A DNA stretch of 64,000 nt from Meghimatium bilineatum (GCA_034231615.1 CM067298.1:60294387-60358386), one strand, 5' to 3'. Positions 28,471-39,720 are shown, counted from the stretch's first letter. Notes: a model not told the origin generated them from the letters alone. Numbers and translations: made by a program.

Positions 28471-29455
28471 ACTATAATGAAATGAAATGCATCTGTAAAA
28501 TATTGCTAAATATGCATTGCTATACGAAAATGAGATTACTTTCCCTTTATTTGCATTGTGCCTAAACATATACAGTTGGTATTTAATAGCAGATCTATCG
28601 GTTACCTTTGTAATGTAATAAATTATTCTGCTTCTCTTCTTCTATATGTGTTCTTTGCACATCACCATCCTCAACTATGACAAAATATTCCTCGTAGCAT
28701 TTAAATGTCATCTGTCTTTGTTATTGACATTAGTATTGCTTTTTAAATACATTGGCAACAATTTATCTCCATTTGTACTTGTTTTCTCCCGTGTTTCTTC
28801 AGCCTCACTTTCCAGCCTGCGTTATTTGTCTCTTCACATTTCATTGTATGCTGTGACTTATTATTATTTAGTTGAACTCGTATTGTTTTTCCTTTTTGCT
28901 GTAACAATTTCTTCTAGCACCAAACCTATATGAGGATTCTTGGACCACAAAGCTGGGAGGAAAAAATAATAAAAATTGGACTCGCAGTCATCATGTATGA
29001 TGATGGTAACCAAGGACGATGTATGTAAGGCTTCTAATCTTACAATTAGTCATTTAGTTTGTCAGGTGAAATTGAAAACATAGAATGTTGGCAATTTGTT
29101 TATCATTGGAAAAACAGGAAAACACATATACAACGTTTTGATCCAAATACCTTTATCAAGAACACAACATAGCACACTTTATTTTCACTTTTCCCTGTAC
29201 GCTGCGTCTTATTTTATTCTACATAGACCCCCCAACTAGTACATATTGGTTTTTCTTTTTGCTACTCTCATATTCCTATTATGTTAATTTTTTGTATAGA
29301 CTATCATTTCACGTCGTAATCTATATTCTATATTACTGTTTCATTCTGTGTATGTTTGTCCTTAGCTTGATGAAGACCTTTTCGTCGAAATGGTGATGTG
29401 TTCTATCTTGTATAGGCCTATGCTCTCTGTAAAACTGCTATTCATAAAATATTTT
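28471..29455. other. Intergenic with short inverted-repeat motifs
   Basis: No gene is supported. ACGTTTTGATCCAAATACCTTTATCAAGA (29133-29161) and CTTGATGAAGACCTTTTCGTCGAAATG (29365-29391) are inverted variants of the same motif, so 29060-29450 may be a member of the inverted-repeat family seen at 11110 and 22170. Confidence 0.4.
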
Positions 29456-29459
29456 TTTA

Positions 29460-29560
29460 TGTGACGCATGTTAGAGTGTTGGTCTCACAACCATGAGGCA
29501 CATGGTTCGACAACTGGTCTTTTTTTCTGTCGGAGGGTAAATAAAAAATATGTTGTACAT
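29460..29560 (+). mobile_element. tRNA-like SINE head
   Basis: GTTAGAGTGTTGGTCTCACAACCATGAGGCACATGGTTCGAC contains an A-box-like and a B-box-like (GGTTCGAC) element at tRNA-like spacing. A related head is at 60905-60970. The body is short and unclear. Confidence 0.5.
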
Positions 29561-29645
29561 CACGTGACGGAAGCTAGGGCATGCGGCCTTTATCACACAA
29601 GCCATAAGCCGCAACCGATCGTACGTAATGCACCTGTTCTCTGAA

Positions 29646-29809
29646 TTAATTAGACCTTCATTTGTTCCTTTTCTTGATTATTCCCGTGCTTTAGGTTGGT
29701 CAATATTTATATACTTGGAATCGCATGCTTAAAATATACAAAACTACTCCAAGTATATAAATAGTAACCAATGAAAAGCGTGACGATAATCAAAAACATA
29801 CCGAATTAA
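29646..29809. mobile_element. Foldback MITE with TTAA flanks
   Basis: TTAA at 29646-29649 and 29806-29809 bound inverted arms: TTGATTATTCCCGTGCTTT on the left and, inverted on the right, TTGATTATCGTCACGCTTTT. The centre has a perfect stem TATATACTTGGA / TCCAAGTATATA. A related copy lies at 45381-45550, and another diverged one is possible near 50060-50190. Confidence 0.72.
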
Positions 29810-29944
29810 GGTATGTTTACTTTTTGCAGTTATTTCTTATAGTACTTTTGATGATCACACATAAACACTGTTCAGAATAAACAGTATACCAACTGACAGC
29901 TAACTCTCCGTCTGTGATTGTTTTTCCCGGGCCGACTTTGATGT

Positions 29945-30292
29945 CACAGGGTTTCCATCTCTTTCACGAGGTTTCTATCTCTTTCACAAGGTTTCTATCT
30001 ATTTCACATGGCTGCCATCTCTTTCACATCGTTGTCATCTCTTTCACAGGGTTGCCATCTCTTTCACAGGGTTGTCATCTCTTTCATGAGGTTTCTATCT
30101 CTTTCACAGGGTTTCTATTTCTTTCACATGGCTGCCATCTCTTTCACATGGTTGTCATCTCTTTCACAGGGTTTCTATCTATTTCACATGGCTGCCATCT
30201 CTTTCACATGGTTGTCATCTCTTTCACAGGGTTGCCATCTCTTTCACAGGGTTTCTATTTCTTTCACAGGGTTGCCATTTCAAATATCTGGC
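29945..30292. repeat. 20-bp minisatellite, ~17 copies
   Basis: Consensus CTTTCACAGGGTTGCCATCT with variants (GGTTTCTAT, TGGCTGCCA, TGGTTGTCA). The period is 20 bp, so repeat frames cycle every 60 bp and produce long spurious open frames on the plus strand. No spacers. Confidence 0.95.
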
Positions 30293-30329
30293 TCATGATT
30301 ACCGGGTAAGTTGAATATGACAGGCTGAA

Positions 30330-30420
30330 TGGTGCAGATATCTCAACAAGGCTCTAGACCATGACACATGCATTCCGTTCTCTAGACTACATTCTACCAA
30401 TCGATTTTGAAAAAGAATGC
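30330..30420 (+). mobile_element. SINE family B 3' fragment
   Basis: CATTCCGTTCTCTAGACTACATTCTACCAATCGATTTTGAAAAAGAATGC matches the 3' half of family B, truncated at the 5' end. Confidence 0.55.
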
Positions 30421-30673
30421 ACAAAACGAAATATTTGGCAATTTTTTGCCTATTTTGAAAGCATATCTACTTCCACATATAATCTTGTTTAAATTTATCT
30501 AAAAATGTACTTACGTAAAACACATGTATTTAGAATGGTCCACTTAGACACGATGAACTATCACTAAAACTAGGGTGTTATGATGTGTAAACAATAAAAC
30601 CTACAAATTACAATACACAAAACATTTTCAACATTTATATCAAAAGACTGATCATGTTTTCTTGTTTAAACTA

Positions 30674-30929
30674 TCATTCAAAGCCTCCAAGTAAAAGTTG
30701 ATAAAGCAGCATCTTTCTAAAACTGGCTTGTTTATTTGGGTGGTCTTTGTTCATTTTTTTGCTTCTTTCATAAGCCTCCATTGAAGCCATATCTCTCCAC
30801 ATCTCAAGGGGTTCTACATTTGTAGAAACAACTTGTAGAAAACTGGCAACCAAACCACAGAATAAAACAAAAGTCAGTCCTGAGCCATGTCGATGAAATA
30901 AAAGGCAGCTATCACCTCCCAGACAAGAA
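30674..30929 (-). CDS. Candidate terminal exon of an unidentified membrane protein
   Basis: On the minus strand a strong acceptor, TTTTTCTACTCTTTGCAG, ends at 30930 and is followed by 85 codons to TGA (30674-30676). The translation has a hydrophobic stretch, SGLTFVLFCGLVASFLQVV (a likely membrane segment), then a hydrophilic tail with EPLEMWRDMASMEAYERSKK and a C-terminus MLLYQLLLGGFE. I do not recognise the family. Codon composition and the intact frame differ from the surrounding LINE debris, but no upstream exon on the minus strand was found and repeats lie immediately to the right. It could be a real last exon, an exon of a broken gene, or chance. Confidence 0.35.
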
Positions 30930-30969
30930 CTGCAAAGAGTAGAAAAATGTTTATCACCACATGCAAGTT

Positions 30970-31963
30970 TTAAATTGCCGGAAATCAAGACACAATTAAG
31001 AAATAGTGCACTGAAAAGTTCCGACCCAGTAAGTCTTATGAAAGCAACACAGAAAACAATAGACACCTACCCAGAACAATGGATTCATATCCATACTGAT
31101 GGGTCTGCTTTCAAAGCCACCATCAAAGCAGGTTATGGTGTCTATATAGAATATCCAGACAAAACATCTGATGAGTTGTTTGATGCCTGTGGGGAGATAT
31201 GTTCTAACTATGAAGCTTAAATAACAGCACTAGAAGTTGCATTGTACCACTTGAAGACCATATTTGATGCTTTTCCATCAAAAGTTCAAAACATTGTTAT
31301 TTTCACAGATTCTATGTTCGCTCTTCAAGCACTAGAATGTGATGGACATTGTAAGCCTGAGCTGGTGGAAATATATCACCATGCCAACCAGCTACTTACA
31401 TTGTTATGCAGTGGATATCTGGCCACTCAAACACACCTGACAATGACAAGGCAGACAGACTAGCAAAGATGGGAGCTCTATACATAAACAACCATGCACA
31501 CAGTTAAAATGATGCTGAAATCTGTGACTAAAGAAAGTTGGATGAACAGATGGGCTATGGGAAACACTGGGAGGGAAATCTATAAATATATGACCAGCCC
31601 AAATCCTAAAGATAACATCAACCTCCTGGGAAGAAAAGACCAGAGTATCATCTTCCGACTGCACACCACACAACATGTACAGCTTAACAATCACCTGCAC
31701 AGAATACAACCACAACACACAATCCAGAGTGCCGGCTATGCACTCATCCCTATGAAAATGTTGACCGCAACCTTTTTAAATGCACAGCACTGAATGACAT
31801 CAGAAAATGCTTCTCCCAGGGCTAGATAAATGATAAATGGAACACATTATCTGGAACAAAACAACAGCTCACAAACACATGCATATGTCACACAATGGCA
31901 TTGGGTCAAAGGGCATGATCCTGTGGACCGCTGGATCAGCAACCAACCAACCAACCAACCAAT
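30970..31963 (+). pseudogene. LINE 3' end: RNase H domain, tail and AACC-repeat terminus
   Basis: The plus-strand translation has the full RNase H set: IHTDGSAF (first Asp), SNYEA (Glu), VIFTDSMFAL (Asp) and, in another frame, NDKADRLAKMGA (last Asp block). A TAA at about 31217 follows NYEA. The post-RNase H tail has KDQSIIFRLHTTQHVQLNNH. The element ends in GTCAAAGGGCATGATCCTGTGGACCGCTGGATCAGC and (AACC)n at about 31939-31962, a typical LINE 3' simple-repeat terminus. It is 5' truncated and dead. Confidence 0.85.
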
Positions 31964-32394
31964 AAAACTTGCCTAGGAAAGAAATCATGTGAAACATAGA
32001 TACTATGCATTTTGGCAATTTAATTAATTTGAGGGTCTCCTTGTTCATATGAAATTTTGCACTGGCCAGCTATTCGACCATCTGTAAAAAGCCGTAATTT
32101 TGTATGTTTTCTTCGAACTATATCAAGACCTTGTTTTAATGTATTCGGGTAGAGGGTAACTTTGTTTCGTAAAATGGAGTCGCAGATCAGTTTGTTTCTA
32201 TAAAATGGGGTCATGACTCAAAAATATTTCAGAATCAGAGCAATTGATGTCGAAGAAATCTCTTATTTCTGAGACATGTCTGTAAATCTGGACAATTATT
32301 CTTTGATATAATTCTGTCATTCTTGTGGTTAAAAAAAATGACAAAGTACTTCATATAATCTTCAACAATTTTATTTACATTAAATATCAATTCT

Positions 32395-32560
32395 TTCTAT
32401 AAACCTGCACCCATAAGGGTACCACATTGAAATCTTTATTACACAGTCCCCCAGCGAGGTCAAAATTCTTGAGACTAATGGGAATCGAACCAGGCCTATT
32501 CTAGTGGCACCAAAATCACCTTGCATCGTATGGTTTTAACAATACATTTGCGTGAAATGA
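32395..32560 (-). mobile_element. RTE-like 3' scrap joined to a tRNA-like repeat
   Basis: AACCTGCACCCATAAGGGTACCACATTGAAATC..CAGTCCCCCAGCGAGGT parallels the RTE end at 40880-40950. The adjacent CTTGAGACTAATGGGAATCGAACCAGGC, read in reverse, resembles a B box, and the block recurs as CTTGAGACTAACAGAAATTGAACTAG at 55509-55534. Confidence 0.5.
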
Positions 32561-32576
32561 GATGTTTGAGAAAAGG

Positions 32577-32880
32577 TTAAAATATCAAACATTGAGACCA
32601 ACGGAGAAATGAAGATATCAGGAGAAGAAATAAAAACCATCTAGAGACTATATTGAGAGATAGCAAACAAGGTGGTTTAGTCACATCATTAGAATGGTAC
32701 CAAAGCAACCAGCACTTTGTCCATACAACAGCTGAAGATTGGGCTACAGGGACAAGGAAGACCAAGAATTAGATGGATGGAGACAATCAAAGAAACCTTA
32801 AAGAGACACATGCTGACAATAGCCAAAGTCTGACAACTCCAACTTCACCCACAACATTTAACAACACAATTGGAGGATCC
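32577..32880 (+). pseudogene. LINE C-terminal tail remnant
   Basis: The translation includes RQQTRWFSHIIRMVPKQPAL and, in another frame, GKGRPRIRWMETIKETLKRH. This matches the W..H..RM.....GRPR.RW tail pattern shared with 53706-54047 and 62657-62962. Confidence 0.65.
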
Positions 32881-33119
32881 ATGTAATAGGACAGCAAAGT
32901 ACACCACTAAAACTCCCTCTTTGGCACCCCAATCATGAAGCCCTGATTGTTTCCATTCATGGGCAGTAAGATTAGTAAAGCATCAAGAGGTTTCAGCAGC
33001 TCTAGCTAATATTTTTCTTTTCCACTCTTCATATTCCACTACTGAAGTCATTTGGTGATGCTTATCTGCAGTCTGTTCTACTTTCTGTCTTTTTTATCTC
33101 TCATCATCTGAAAATTAGA

Positions 33120-33290
33120 AAAGTTAAAAAAAGGGTTCAAAAGTTGTAGAGGATTGACTTCACTGTACTTGGTTTCCCGTATATTCTCATCACCTACAAC
33201 AAAGTGGCATGCCGCCTGCCAAGAGTACCACTCATAGCACGTAACTCCATAGCTTCAAGTGATAATCCACAGGGATCTCTGAAAAAATAA
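33120..33290 (+). repeat. Dispersed repeat shared with 48238-48380
   Basis: AGGATTGACTTCACTGTACTTGGTTTCCCGTAT...GCCGCCTGCCAAGAGTACCACTCATAGCACGTAACTCCATAG...TTCAAGTGATAATCCA is colinear with 48263-48379 at high similarity. No coding frame; likely a SINE or short non-autonomous element. The 48-kb copy is inserted in a LINE. Confidence 0.8.
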
Positions 33291-33299
33291 ACGTTATAC

Positions 33300-33385
33300 A
33301 CAAAATGACAAGAGTCAGATTTGAACTCATGACCTCTTAAACTCAAGGCGAACAGCTTAACCCCATTACACTAGGGAGATCCCCA
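33300..33385 (-). other. tRNA-like sequence, probably a SINE head
   Basis: The reverse complement has a B-box-like GTTCAAATCTGAC and an upstream TAAGCTGTTCGCC-type arm, reminiscent of a tRNA. It sits at the edge of a dispersed repeat and lacks a clean cloverleaf, so it is not called a tRNA gene. Confidence 0.35.
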
Positions 33386-33484
33386 TGAAAATGAGAAAGT
33401 TGTGACAAATCTTCAAATTAATAATATAGAATTTAATTAATGTTTAATTGGGTCAGTACACATCATAGCCAACTCCTTGTCATG

Positions 33485-33775
33485 GATATAGGAAATTTGG
33501 GGTTGGCTTGACCCATCCCATAGAATACTAAAGTAATCCAGAAGTTATTCTGAAGTTGGAGTGTGTCGCAGAAAGACGAGATATCGCAGATAAGCTGTAA
33601 ACCACACATAATGAACTCAGTTCTCTAGACTCATTCTTTGACATCACTTTATGGTCACTCTGACCCATGTGATAGGATAGAAAAGTACACCCCTAAAGCT
33701 CCTTAGCTGTCTCTTACAACATGCATAGCAGGTCACAAGGTTGCTATACTTTGATCATCTTTTGAGCATCAGCAG
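33485..33775. mobile_element. Two SINE family B fragments in opposite orientation
   Basis: 33485-33640 reads in sense (GACCCATCCCATAGAATACTAAAGTAATCC...CAGTTCTCTAGACTCATTC). 33645-33770 reads in antisense (GGTCACTCTGACCCATGTGATAGGATAG...CTCTTACAACATGCATAGCAGG). Together they form an inverted repeat of about 120 bp arms. Confidence 0.65.
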
Positions 33776-34069
33776 ATCAATAGAATAATGTCACGTCTGT
33801 CCTTGTCTGGAACGCGTGCCTATGTAATAGTTCGTCTATAAGAAGAAAATAGAACGAACTCAGAAATTATGTACAGGTTCATTGAAAGTTTGTTATGGTG
33901 TACACAGTTTTCATGTAGTCAATAATTTTACATCGCTTGCAGAGCGTGTCGCCACAAATTACAAAAATGGCTAATATTAGTGAAATTATGCCATGATTTA
34001 ATGAGAAGGGATAATGCTAGAGTTTGGAGGGGAGAGGTGTTAGGCGCAGTGTTAAAACTAATTCTGAGG

Positions 34070-34365
34070 AGCACAGTAGCCTAGTTGATAGTGAGCTTGC
34101 TTGCTATCACTGGATTACAGCATACCAGGTTCGAAACCTTGTTCGGACAAACAAAAATTCCAGTTGTGATTTCTCGCTGGACACGACCACTCCTCCTGTC
34201 GACTCAGCTGTAATAGGGCACCTGACGCATGAGTTAGGGGAGGTAAAGACAGTAAGAAAGGGAACTGGCTAATTAATAGCTTCTGTGGCTTAGTGCATGA
34301 AGTTATATTCATCCGTGACATCAGGTGGCTGCCATGGGGCCTACCTTTACCTACAACTAATTCTA
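34070..34365 (+). mobile_element. tRNA-derived SINE family D, near full length
   Basis: The A box TAGCCTAGTTG (34078-34088) fits the polymerase III consensus closely. The B box GGTTCGAAACC (about 34128-34138) is at tRNA-like spacing. The body includes GACACGACCACTCCTCCTGTC and the 3' part CTTCTGTGGCTTAGTGCATGAAG...GGGGCCTACCTTTAC, shared with 8690-8765. Confidence 0.78.
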
Positions 34366-34554
34366 ATTCTATCCCTACCCCCTCCTACTGTGTTTCAAAA
34401 ACTGTGTTCTTCCTATTTTCGTTAATTATTTCCCTGGCTTCAAACTACTAAACAAATGCATTCTGCAATGTCACAAACTATTTAAAAATTATGACCAGAC
34501 AATTCTTTAAAAACTATGAGCGCTGTAAACATTGGTAGGCACACGTTCCAGACA

Positions 34555-34685
34555 TGAACCGTTACTTCTTCTTCTGCATTCATTCTCAAACTCTTGTAAA
34601 CTAGTAGGATGTATTCTGGAGAATAGAATCTGCCAAATCAAGGTTTACAGCTGTCTGAGATATCTGCTTCTTTCAGCACAACAAA
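34555..34685 (-). mobile_element. SINE family B 3' half abutting a LINE
   Basis: TTCTTCTTCTGCATTCATTCTCAAACTCTTGTAAACTAGTAGGATGTATTCTGGAGAATAGAATCTG is the reverse of the family B 3' half with its GAA tail. It ends where the LINE at 34673-36600 loses its reverse transcriptase. Confidence 0.7.
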
Positions 34686-36600
34686 CCAAATTTAGCTCTA
34701 AACCCAGCCTGTTCTGGCACCAATAGCTTCTCAGATTCTAGGTACCACTTTAGTCTTCTGTTGACCATCCTTTCCATTGTCTTGCAGACACAACTCGTTA
34801 GACTTATTGTTCTATAGCTGTCAGGCTTCTGTTTGTCCTTGCCTTTTTTAATAATAGGACACATAAACGCTTCTCTCTACGACTGTGGTACATTGCCTGT
34901 TTCCCAACTATAGTTGTATATCTGTAATAATTTGTACATTGCTGCCTGTCCTAGGTTCCTAAGCATTTCATTGGTGACACCGTCCGGTACTGGTGGTTTT
35001 CTATCCTTTAGTTTCCCTATAGAAGCCTTTAATTCTTCTATTGTGAATAATTTGGACATAACGTCTGGGCAGTTTGTGTTGTTCTTGTCATTATTCATGT
35101 CTTGGCGAATGCTTCGTTGGCTACATGTATTGATGGTAATTGTGCTTTCTTTTCTGTAAGATTCCGCAAGCTTGTCTGCTGCTTGTTTGCCAGTGGAATT
35201 TACCTGAATCTTCCAGTGTAATTTTTTTGTCGCTGGGTATAGCTGTCATCATTTATTTGCTTGGTTAGTCTCCACAGCTTTCTCATCTTCCTTTTCAAAA
35301 TTTAATTTTTGAGTTCTTTCCCTCCAATTTCTTCTCTGTGTTTCTATCTTTTCTTTAGTGAACTTTGCTTTGGTTTTTTTGTAGAGCGATGTGATTCTGT
35401 TGTGATGGTTGCTTCTCTGTCATATTACATGCTGCAGTCAGTTCTTCCTGTAGTTTTTGAAGTGTTTTGGTCCAATATGGTACATAATTCTTCCTTGCTC
35501 CTCTTGGTATTATCTCCTTAGCTGCCTGAAGTATTCCTTTATTAAACTTCATGATAATAGTGTTGATGTCTTTGCCTGTTAATTTTATGTCTTTTGTAAA
35601 TAGGTTTGCTCTATGTTTATATATGTGCCAGTTTACTTTCTTGTAGTTCCATCTTGGCTTAGTTGGTCTTGTAATTGTTGATTTGTTCACTTGGATGATA
35701 ACTGGACGGTGATCACTGCCACCAAGTTGTTCGCCTATTGTTCTTTCCATTATTCCAGCCAGTTCTGATGTGAAGAATGCCAGGTCTGGGGTTGAGGTGC
35801 TATGCCATCTTCTTGAGTAGAAAGTTGGTGGATCCTATGGTTTGTTCAGGAGGATTACGTTGTTATCATCTTGCCAACTTTCTATCTCTTCTCCCCTTCT
35901 GTCTAAATTGTTATATCCCCAGCTTTGGGAGTGGCTGTGAGTCTCCTACTACCAGAAAGTGTTTGCTTGGGATGTTAATACTGGTCATGTTTAGTGGGAT
36001 GTCATTTGGGCAGTAGAAGTTTAGTATGTCCAGTTCAACGGTGTTGTCTTTTATGTGAATTAAATGGTATTCGGCACTTTCCTCTTGTATTTTTGTTTCT
36101 ATGGCGTTGATGTTATCCTTGACCAGAGTTAGTATGCCGCCTTTCCTCCGATATTTCCTGTCTACTCTAAAGCATTGGTACCCTCGTATTTTTAATGTTA
36201 TTTTTTTTCGTTGAGATGGGTTTCCTGTATACAGCAAATACTAATTTCTTTCTGGTGCAAGGTGTTTTGTAGTTCGGTTTTTTTAATTCTAACTCCCTCT
36301 GCATTCCAGTGCATAATATTCAGAGGGGTTTTCATCCTGTCTGGTTGGCCAGTCGCTTTCCTCTTCTGCCTCCTGGCTCCACGAGGTAAACTAGAGGGAC
36401 CTCCAGTAACTGGGGGTGGATTCTGTTGAGGTTCAGAATCCGGCACTGCTCCTGCCTGGGGGAACTTCACAGGGCGAGCACCACGACGATTAAAAAAATT
36501 TTGTCGTGCAGACATGTCAACTATTTGGTTTGCATGATACCATGGTTGCTGGTGCGCCTCTCGGGCTGGCATCTCTGACTTCAGCACCTGTGCTTGCTTG
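34673..36600 (-). pseudogene. LINE with AP endonuclease and truncated reverse transcriptase
   Basis: Reading right to left: a proline/arginine-rich linker; an endonuclease start (LNIMHWNAEGVRIKKTELQ, ICCIQETHL); RRKGGILTLVKDN; LNFYCPNDIPL and FLVVGD; GGSDHRPVIIQV, the terminal SDH endonuclease motif; a coiled linker; FTIEELKASIGKLKDRKPP and DGVTNEMLRNLG; and the reverse transcriptase start (PIIKKGKDKQKPDSYRTISL, EQAGFRA). Frames break several times, including an unpaired stop after LQKNQSKVH. The catalytic FADD region is absent. The domain order fits a jockey/I-group LINE. Confidence 0.9.
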
Positions 36601-36859
36601 GGCAGGATTGTGACCCTGCTCGATATTGGGTTGGCTCGACCAATTTTAGTTTTCAGTTTCTGTTGGCTGGACTAAGCCCCATCTCCACGTCTAGGAGTTG
36701 GCCTCGATGTGGACTGGCTTGTGATAACTGGTTTAATTTGAAAAATAGGTTATTTTATTATGAAATTCTTTTAAATGTTTTGCAGAGATGACATAAATTC
36801 TAGTGATCGTTAAGTTGAGGAGAAATAATCGCTGTAATAAATTTCAACTTTTTTCTTCT

Positions 36860-37015
36860 ATTCCTTTGTGGTCAGGGCAAAGACATATCGCACGCCTCCT
36901 GTATGTCTTTAGGGAGCAATCGAAGATCATGGAATTCGCTTTTAAACTCCACACCCAGTCTCTTTAATCGCTTCTTACAACATGCATGGTGTGCGGTAGT
37001 GTTTTATTATTCTTT
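36860..37015 (-). mobile_element. SINE family B head fragment
   Basis: TCCACACCCAGTCTCTTTAATCGCTTCTTACAACATGCATGGTGTGCGGTAGTGTTTTATTATTCTTTGCTC is the reverse of the family B 5' head. It separates two LINE pieces of the same orientation. Confidence 0.55.
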
Positions 37016-37018
37016 GCT

Positions 37019-37550
37019 CTAGTTTTTTTCTTCTATTCTCCTTTTCACTTCGGTTTCACATATGCCGTAATTTAACACTGTAATTTTATCTTTAAATAAA
37101 AAATTGTAAATAATTACAGCTAGCAGGTACTGGGGTGAGCAGCGTTTCCGCTGCTGGATTTGTTTTCCGCTAGGTCTGACAATCAGCGCAACATATCTGT
37201 CTGCCCATATTGGACGCAGAGGTGATGGGGCCAGTCTTAGTCTATTTAAGTGACTGTTTTGTATGTTCTGCCCAGTTATGAAGCGGAAGATAATAACCTG
37301 CTCAGCTCTGTCAAGATATTGATAGTTGTCTTTGATCGACAAAGCTTTGATGAGGGTCTCCTTTTCTTTGTAGGTGATTTCTTGGTATTTTTGTTACTGT
37401 GTTGCTCCGTAATTTACAAGCATAGTCTATCTGTCTCTTCACACCCTGGTATGCCTCAGTGGGATGGTATTCACTTTAGTACTACCCTTCTTTGGATGCT
37501 CACTTCACGTATGACTTTCTTCTGGTATGGCAGTTTATTGTTGTAAAGGG
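37019..37550 (-). pseudogene. LINE post-RNase H tail remnant
   Basis: The minus strand has ITYKEKETLIKALSIKDNYQ, then LDRAEQVIIFRFITGQN and HLNRLRLAPSPL. This is the conserved tail after RNase H, but the expected following cysteine motif is mutated. It is probably part of the same kind of element as 34673-36600. Confidence 0.75.
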
Positions 37551-37654
37551 CTTGTAAGACAGATATTGCACAAGAAAGAAATACCACCTGTTGACATTGG
37601 CTTGTTTTCTATTTAGTTATTTCTGCAACAATGTTTATTCTTTTGCTGATATTT

Positions 37655-37925
37655 TATGTAAACTTCATGTCTACAGTCAAAAAAGAGCTCATCATCTTTT
37701 GAAAAGAGTAGAAATGCTGCAGACCAACAGTGGAGAGTAGCTAGAAAGTCACGGATAGACCAACATCTGCCTACGGTCGTCATTCCATGTCCGAACTGTC
37801 TAAGAACATTTACAGCTCGAATAGGGCTCATTAGCCTTCGACGAACTATTATGCATGGTCATAATTCTAATTTAATTTTCGAAAGCGGATGTAAAAATGG
37901 TCATCATCCCTTATGATGGACGAAG
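37655..37925 (+). pseudogene. LINE 3' end with CPNC tail, inverted relative to 27240-27650
   Basis: The frame RNAADQQWRVARKSRIDQHL, PTVVIPCPNCLRTFTARIGL, ISLRRTIMHGHN then continues to TGA at about 37916. CPNC followed by a His-containing stretch is a zinc-finger-like terminus. The copy at 27240-27650 aligns in reverse. Confidence 0.75.
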
Positions 37926-38057
37926 ATACACATGTAAACTTCAGCGCCTCCATGTTTCTATGTGATACATATCTTCAATCATGTTGCATACTATTGTTTT
38001 CGTTTGAAGATTATTCAGTTATCTCATAGTGTACCGATACTTGTTGTTTATGGTGGT

Positions 38058-39720
38058 TCCAGAGGCGTACCAAGGGTGGTGCGGGGGTGGGGTGCGGTCG
38101 CACCGGGCATCAAGACTTGATGGGCATCAAAATATCTCTCAAAATAATGAATACTTTGAAATGGGGTTTAAGTGTCTTTGCCGTGCCAAAGTTGATGCCC
38201 CCACACCGTTAAAAAATTATATCTTGTTCTTGTTAAGCACATTTGGCCATCGTGTGTTTGTTGAACATTATTTTATCGACTTTATTGACACAGAAAAAAA
38301 AATTATGCCAGGATTGCAAGATTGATTTTGAAAAAGTTAGAAGTGGACGACCTCGACATCATGGACTGCCGAGGTCAAGGGTACGATAGCACTGTTGTGA
38401 TGAGAGGGGAACATTCGGGAGTTCAGAAACGGATTTGCGATATAAATCCAAAAGCCCAGTATATTGCCTGTTCTACCCATAGTTTAAACCTAGCTAGAAT
38501 CTATGCGGCACGAGAAGAAATAAACTCTGTGACCTTTTTCGGCACGCTTGATCGTCTGCACGCCTTCTTCTCCAATTCCACTCACCGTTGTGAAGTGCTG
38601 ATGAAAACTACTGAAATGAGTCTCAAACGATTAGCCGAAACACGCTGGAGCCGAGAGGCGAAGTGGTCAAAATGGTTAAAAGCCACTTTCTGAAGATTCT
38701 GGAAACACTTGAAATTTTAACTGAGAGAACCGAAAATTCGGAAACGAGTCCGCGGCTGACAGCTTGCTGGTGGCGATACAGTCATTCACTTTCTTGCCGT
38801 ATCTAGGGTTCTGTTCTTGGCTCCAGTTTTAATGGAAATAAATGACACGCAGGCATATATGCAGAAGAAGAGCTTGAGCGTTCAGGATTGTGCAGCAAAA
38901 ATGAAAGCTTTGAGTGAATTCCTCACAACTTCGAGGGAAAGAGTAACCGATGCGAGTTTGAGCTATACGCAGTCGGTGTGCTCTGAACTTAGAATCCCTA
39001 CGGAGCCACAGCTGCGAATACGTCGTAATAAGAAGATGCCTGGAGAAGAAGCCGCCGATGCCTGGTTAAGCTACCGAAATGAACTTTTGTTGGAAATATG
39101 CGCTTCCATGGACAGAGTGAATTAGGAGAGTTCAACAAGAATTCCACAACTGCATGAGGTTGCTGACAAGTTTGGCTTTATTTCTCCAAAGCAACTGTTA
39201 GACGATCGAGTCGATATTGATCTTCACAACTCTCCTTTATGATAACATCGACAAGGATGAATTTTTACTCGAGAGAAAGTGACTAATGAATTTTGTCACA
39301 GCATCTTCGGTCTTGAACTTAAAGGACCACGGGCCTATGGAATTACTTGTCTTCATTCAGAAACATCAGCTTTCCCATTCAGTACCCAACATTGTCATCT
39401 TACTGTGTATGTTCCTAACTCTAGGAGTTAGTATAACTACACGTGAAAGAAGTTTCTCAAAACTCCAAATTAATCAAAAACTATCGCAGGTCAACTATGA
39501 GCAATTTGAGATTAAACAATCTGAATTTGTAATTTTAAATGTACATTTTAAAATTTATTTCTATCTTTGTTAAATGTGGATAAAATCGATAATATTAATA
39601 AACTTGTACAATTTTATTCGGAATTTTAAAATCAATTTCAGGCAGGTGGAGGGGGGATGGGGGGTCAAAATATTCATTGCGCCGGACTACAATTACCCTA
39701 TGCACGCCGCTGTCCAGAGG
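38058..39720 (+). pseudogene. hAT transposon with degenerate ZMYM1/DUF4371-like transposase
   Basis: The left end has CGTACCAAGGGTGGTGCGGG and the inverted right end has CAGCGGCGTGCATAGGG. Coding pieces on the plus strand are MDCRGQGYDSTVVMRGEHSG and YIACSTHSLNLARIYA (RNase H-like core with C and H residues), RLAETRWSREAKW, then RVTDASLSYTQSV and, near the end, IVILLCMFLTLGVSITTRER followed by SFSKL, the hAT dimerisation motif. There are several frameshifts and stops. TCCAGAGG occurs at 38058-38065 and 39713-39720 and fits an 8-bp hAT target duplication if six terminal bases of the left end are lost. Confidence 0.88.

Noticed and set aside
29914-30309. 131- and 96-codon plus-strand frames
   Set aside because: Produced by the 20-bp minisatellite; the translated repeats are in different frames of the same unit.
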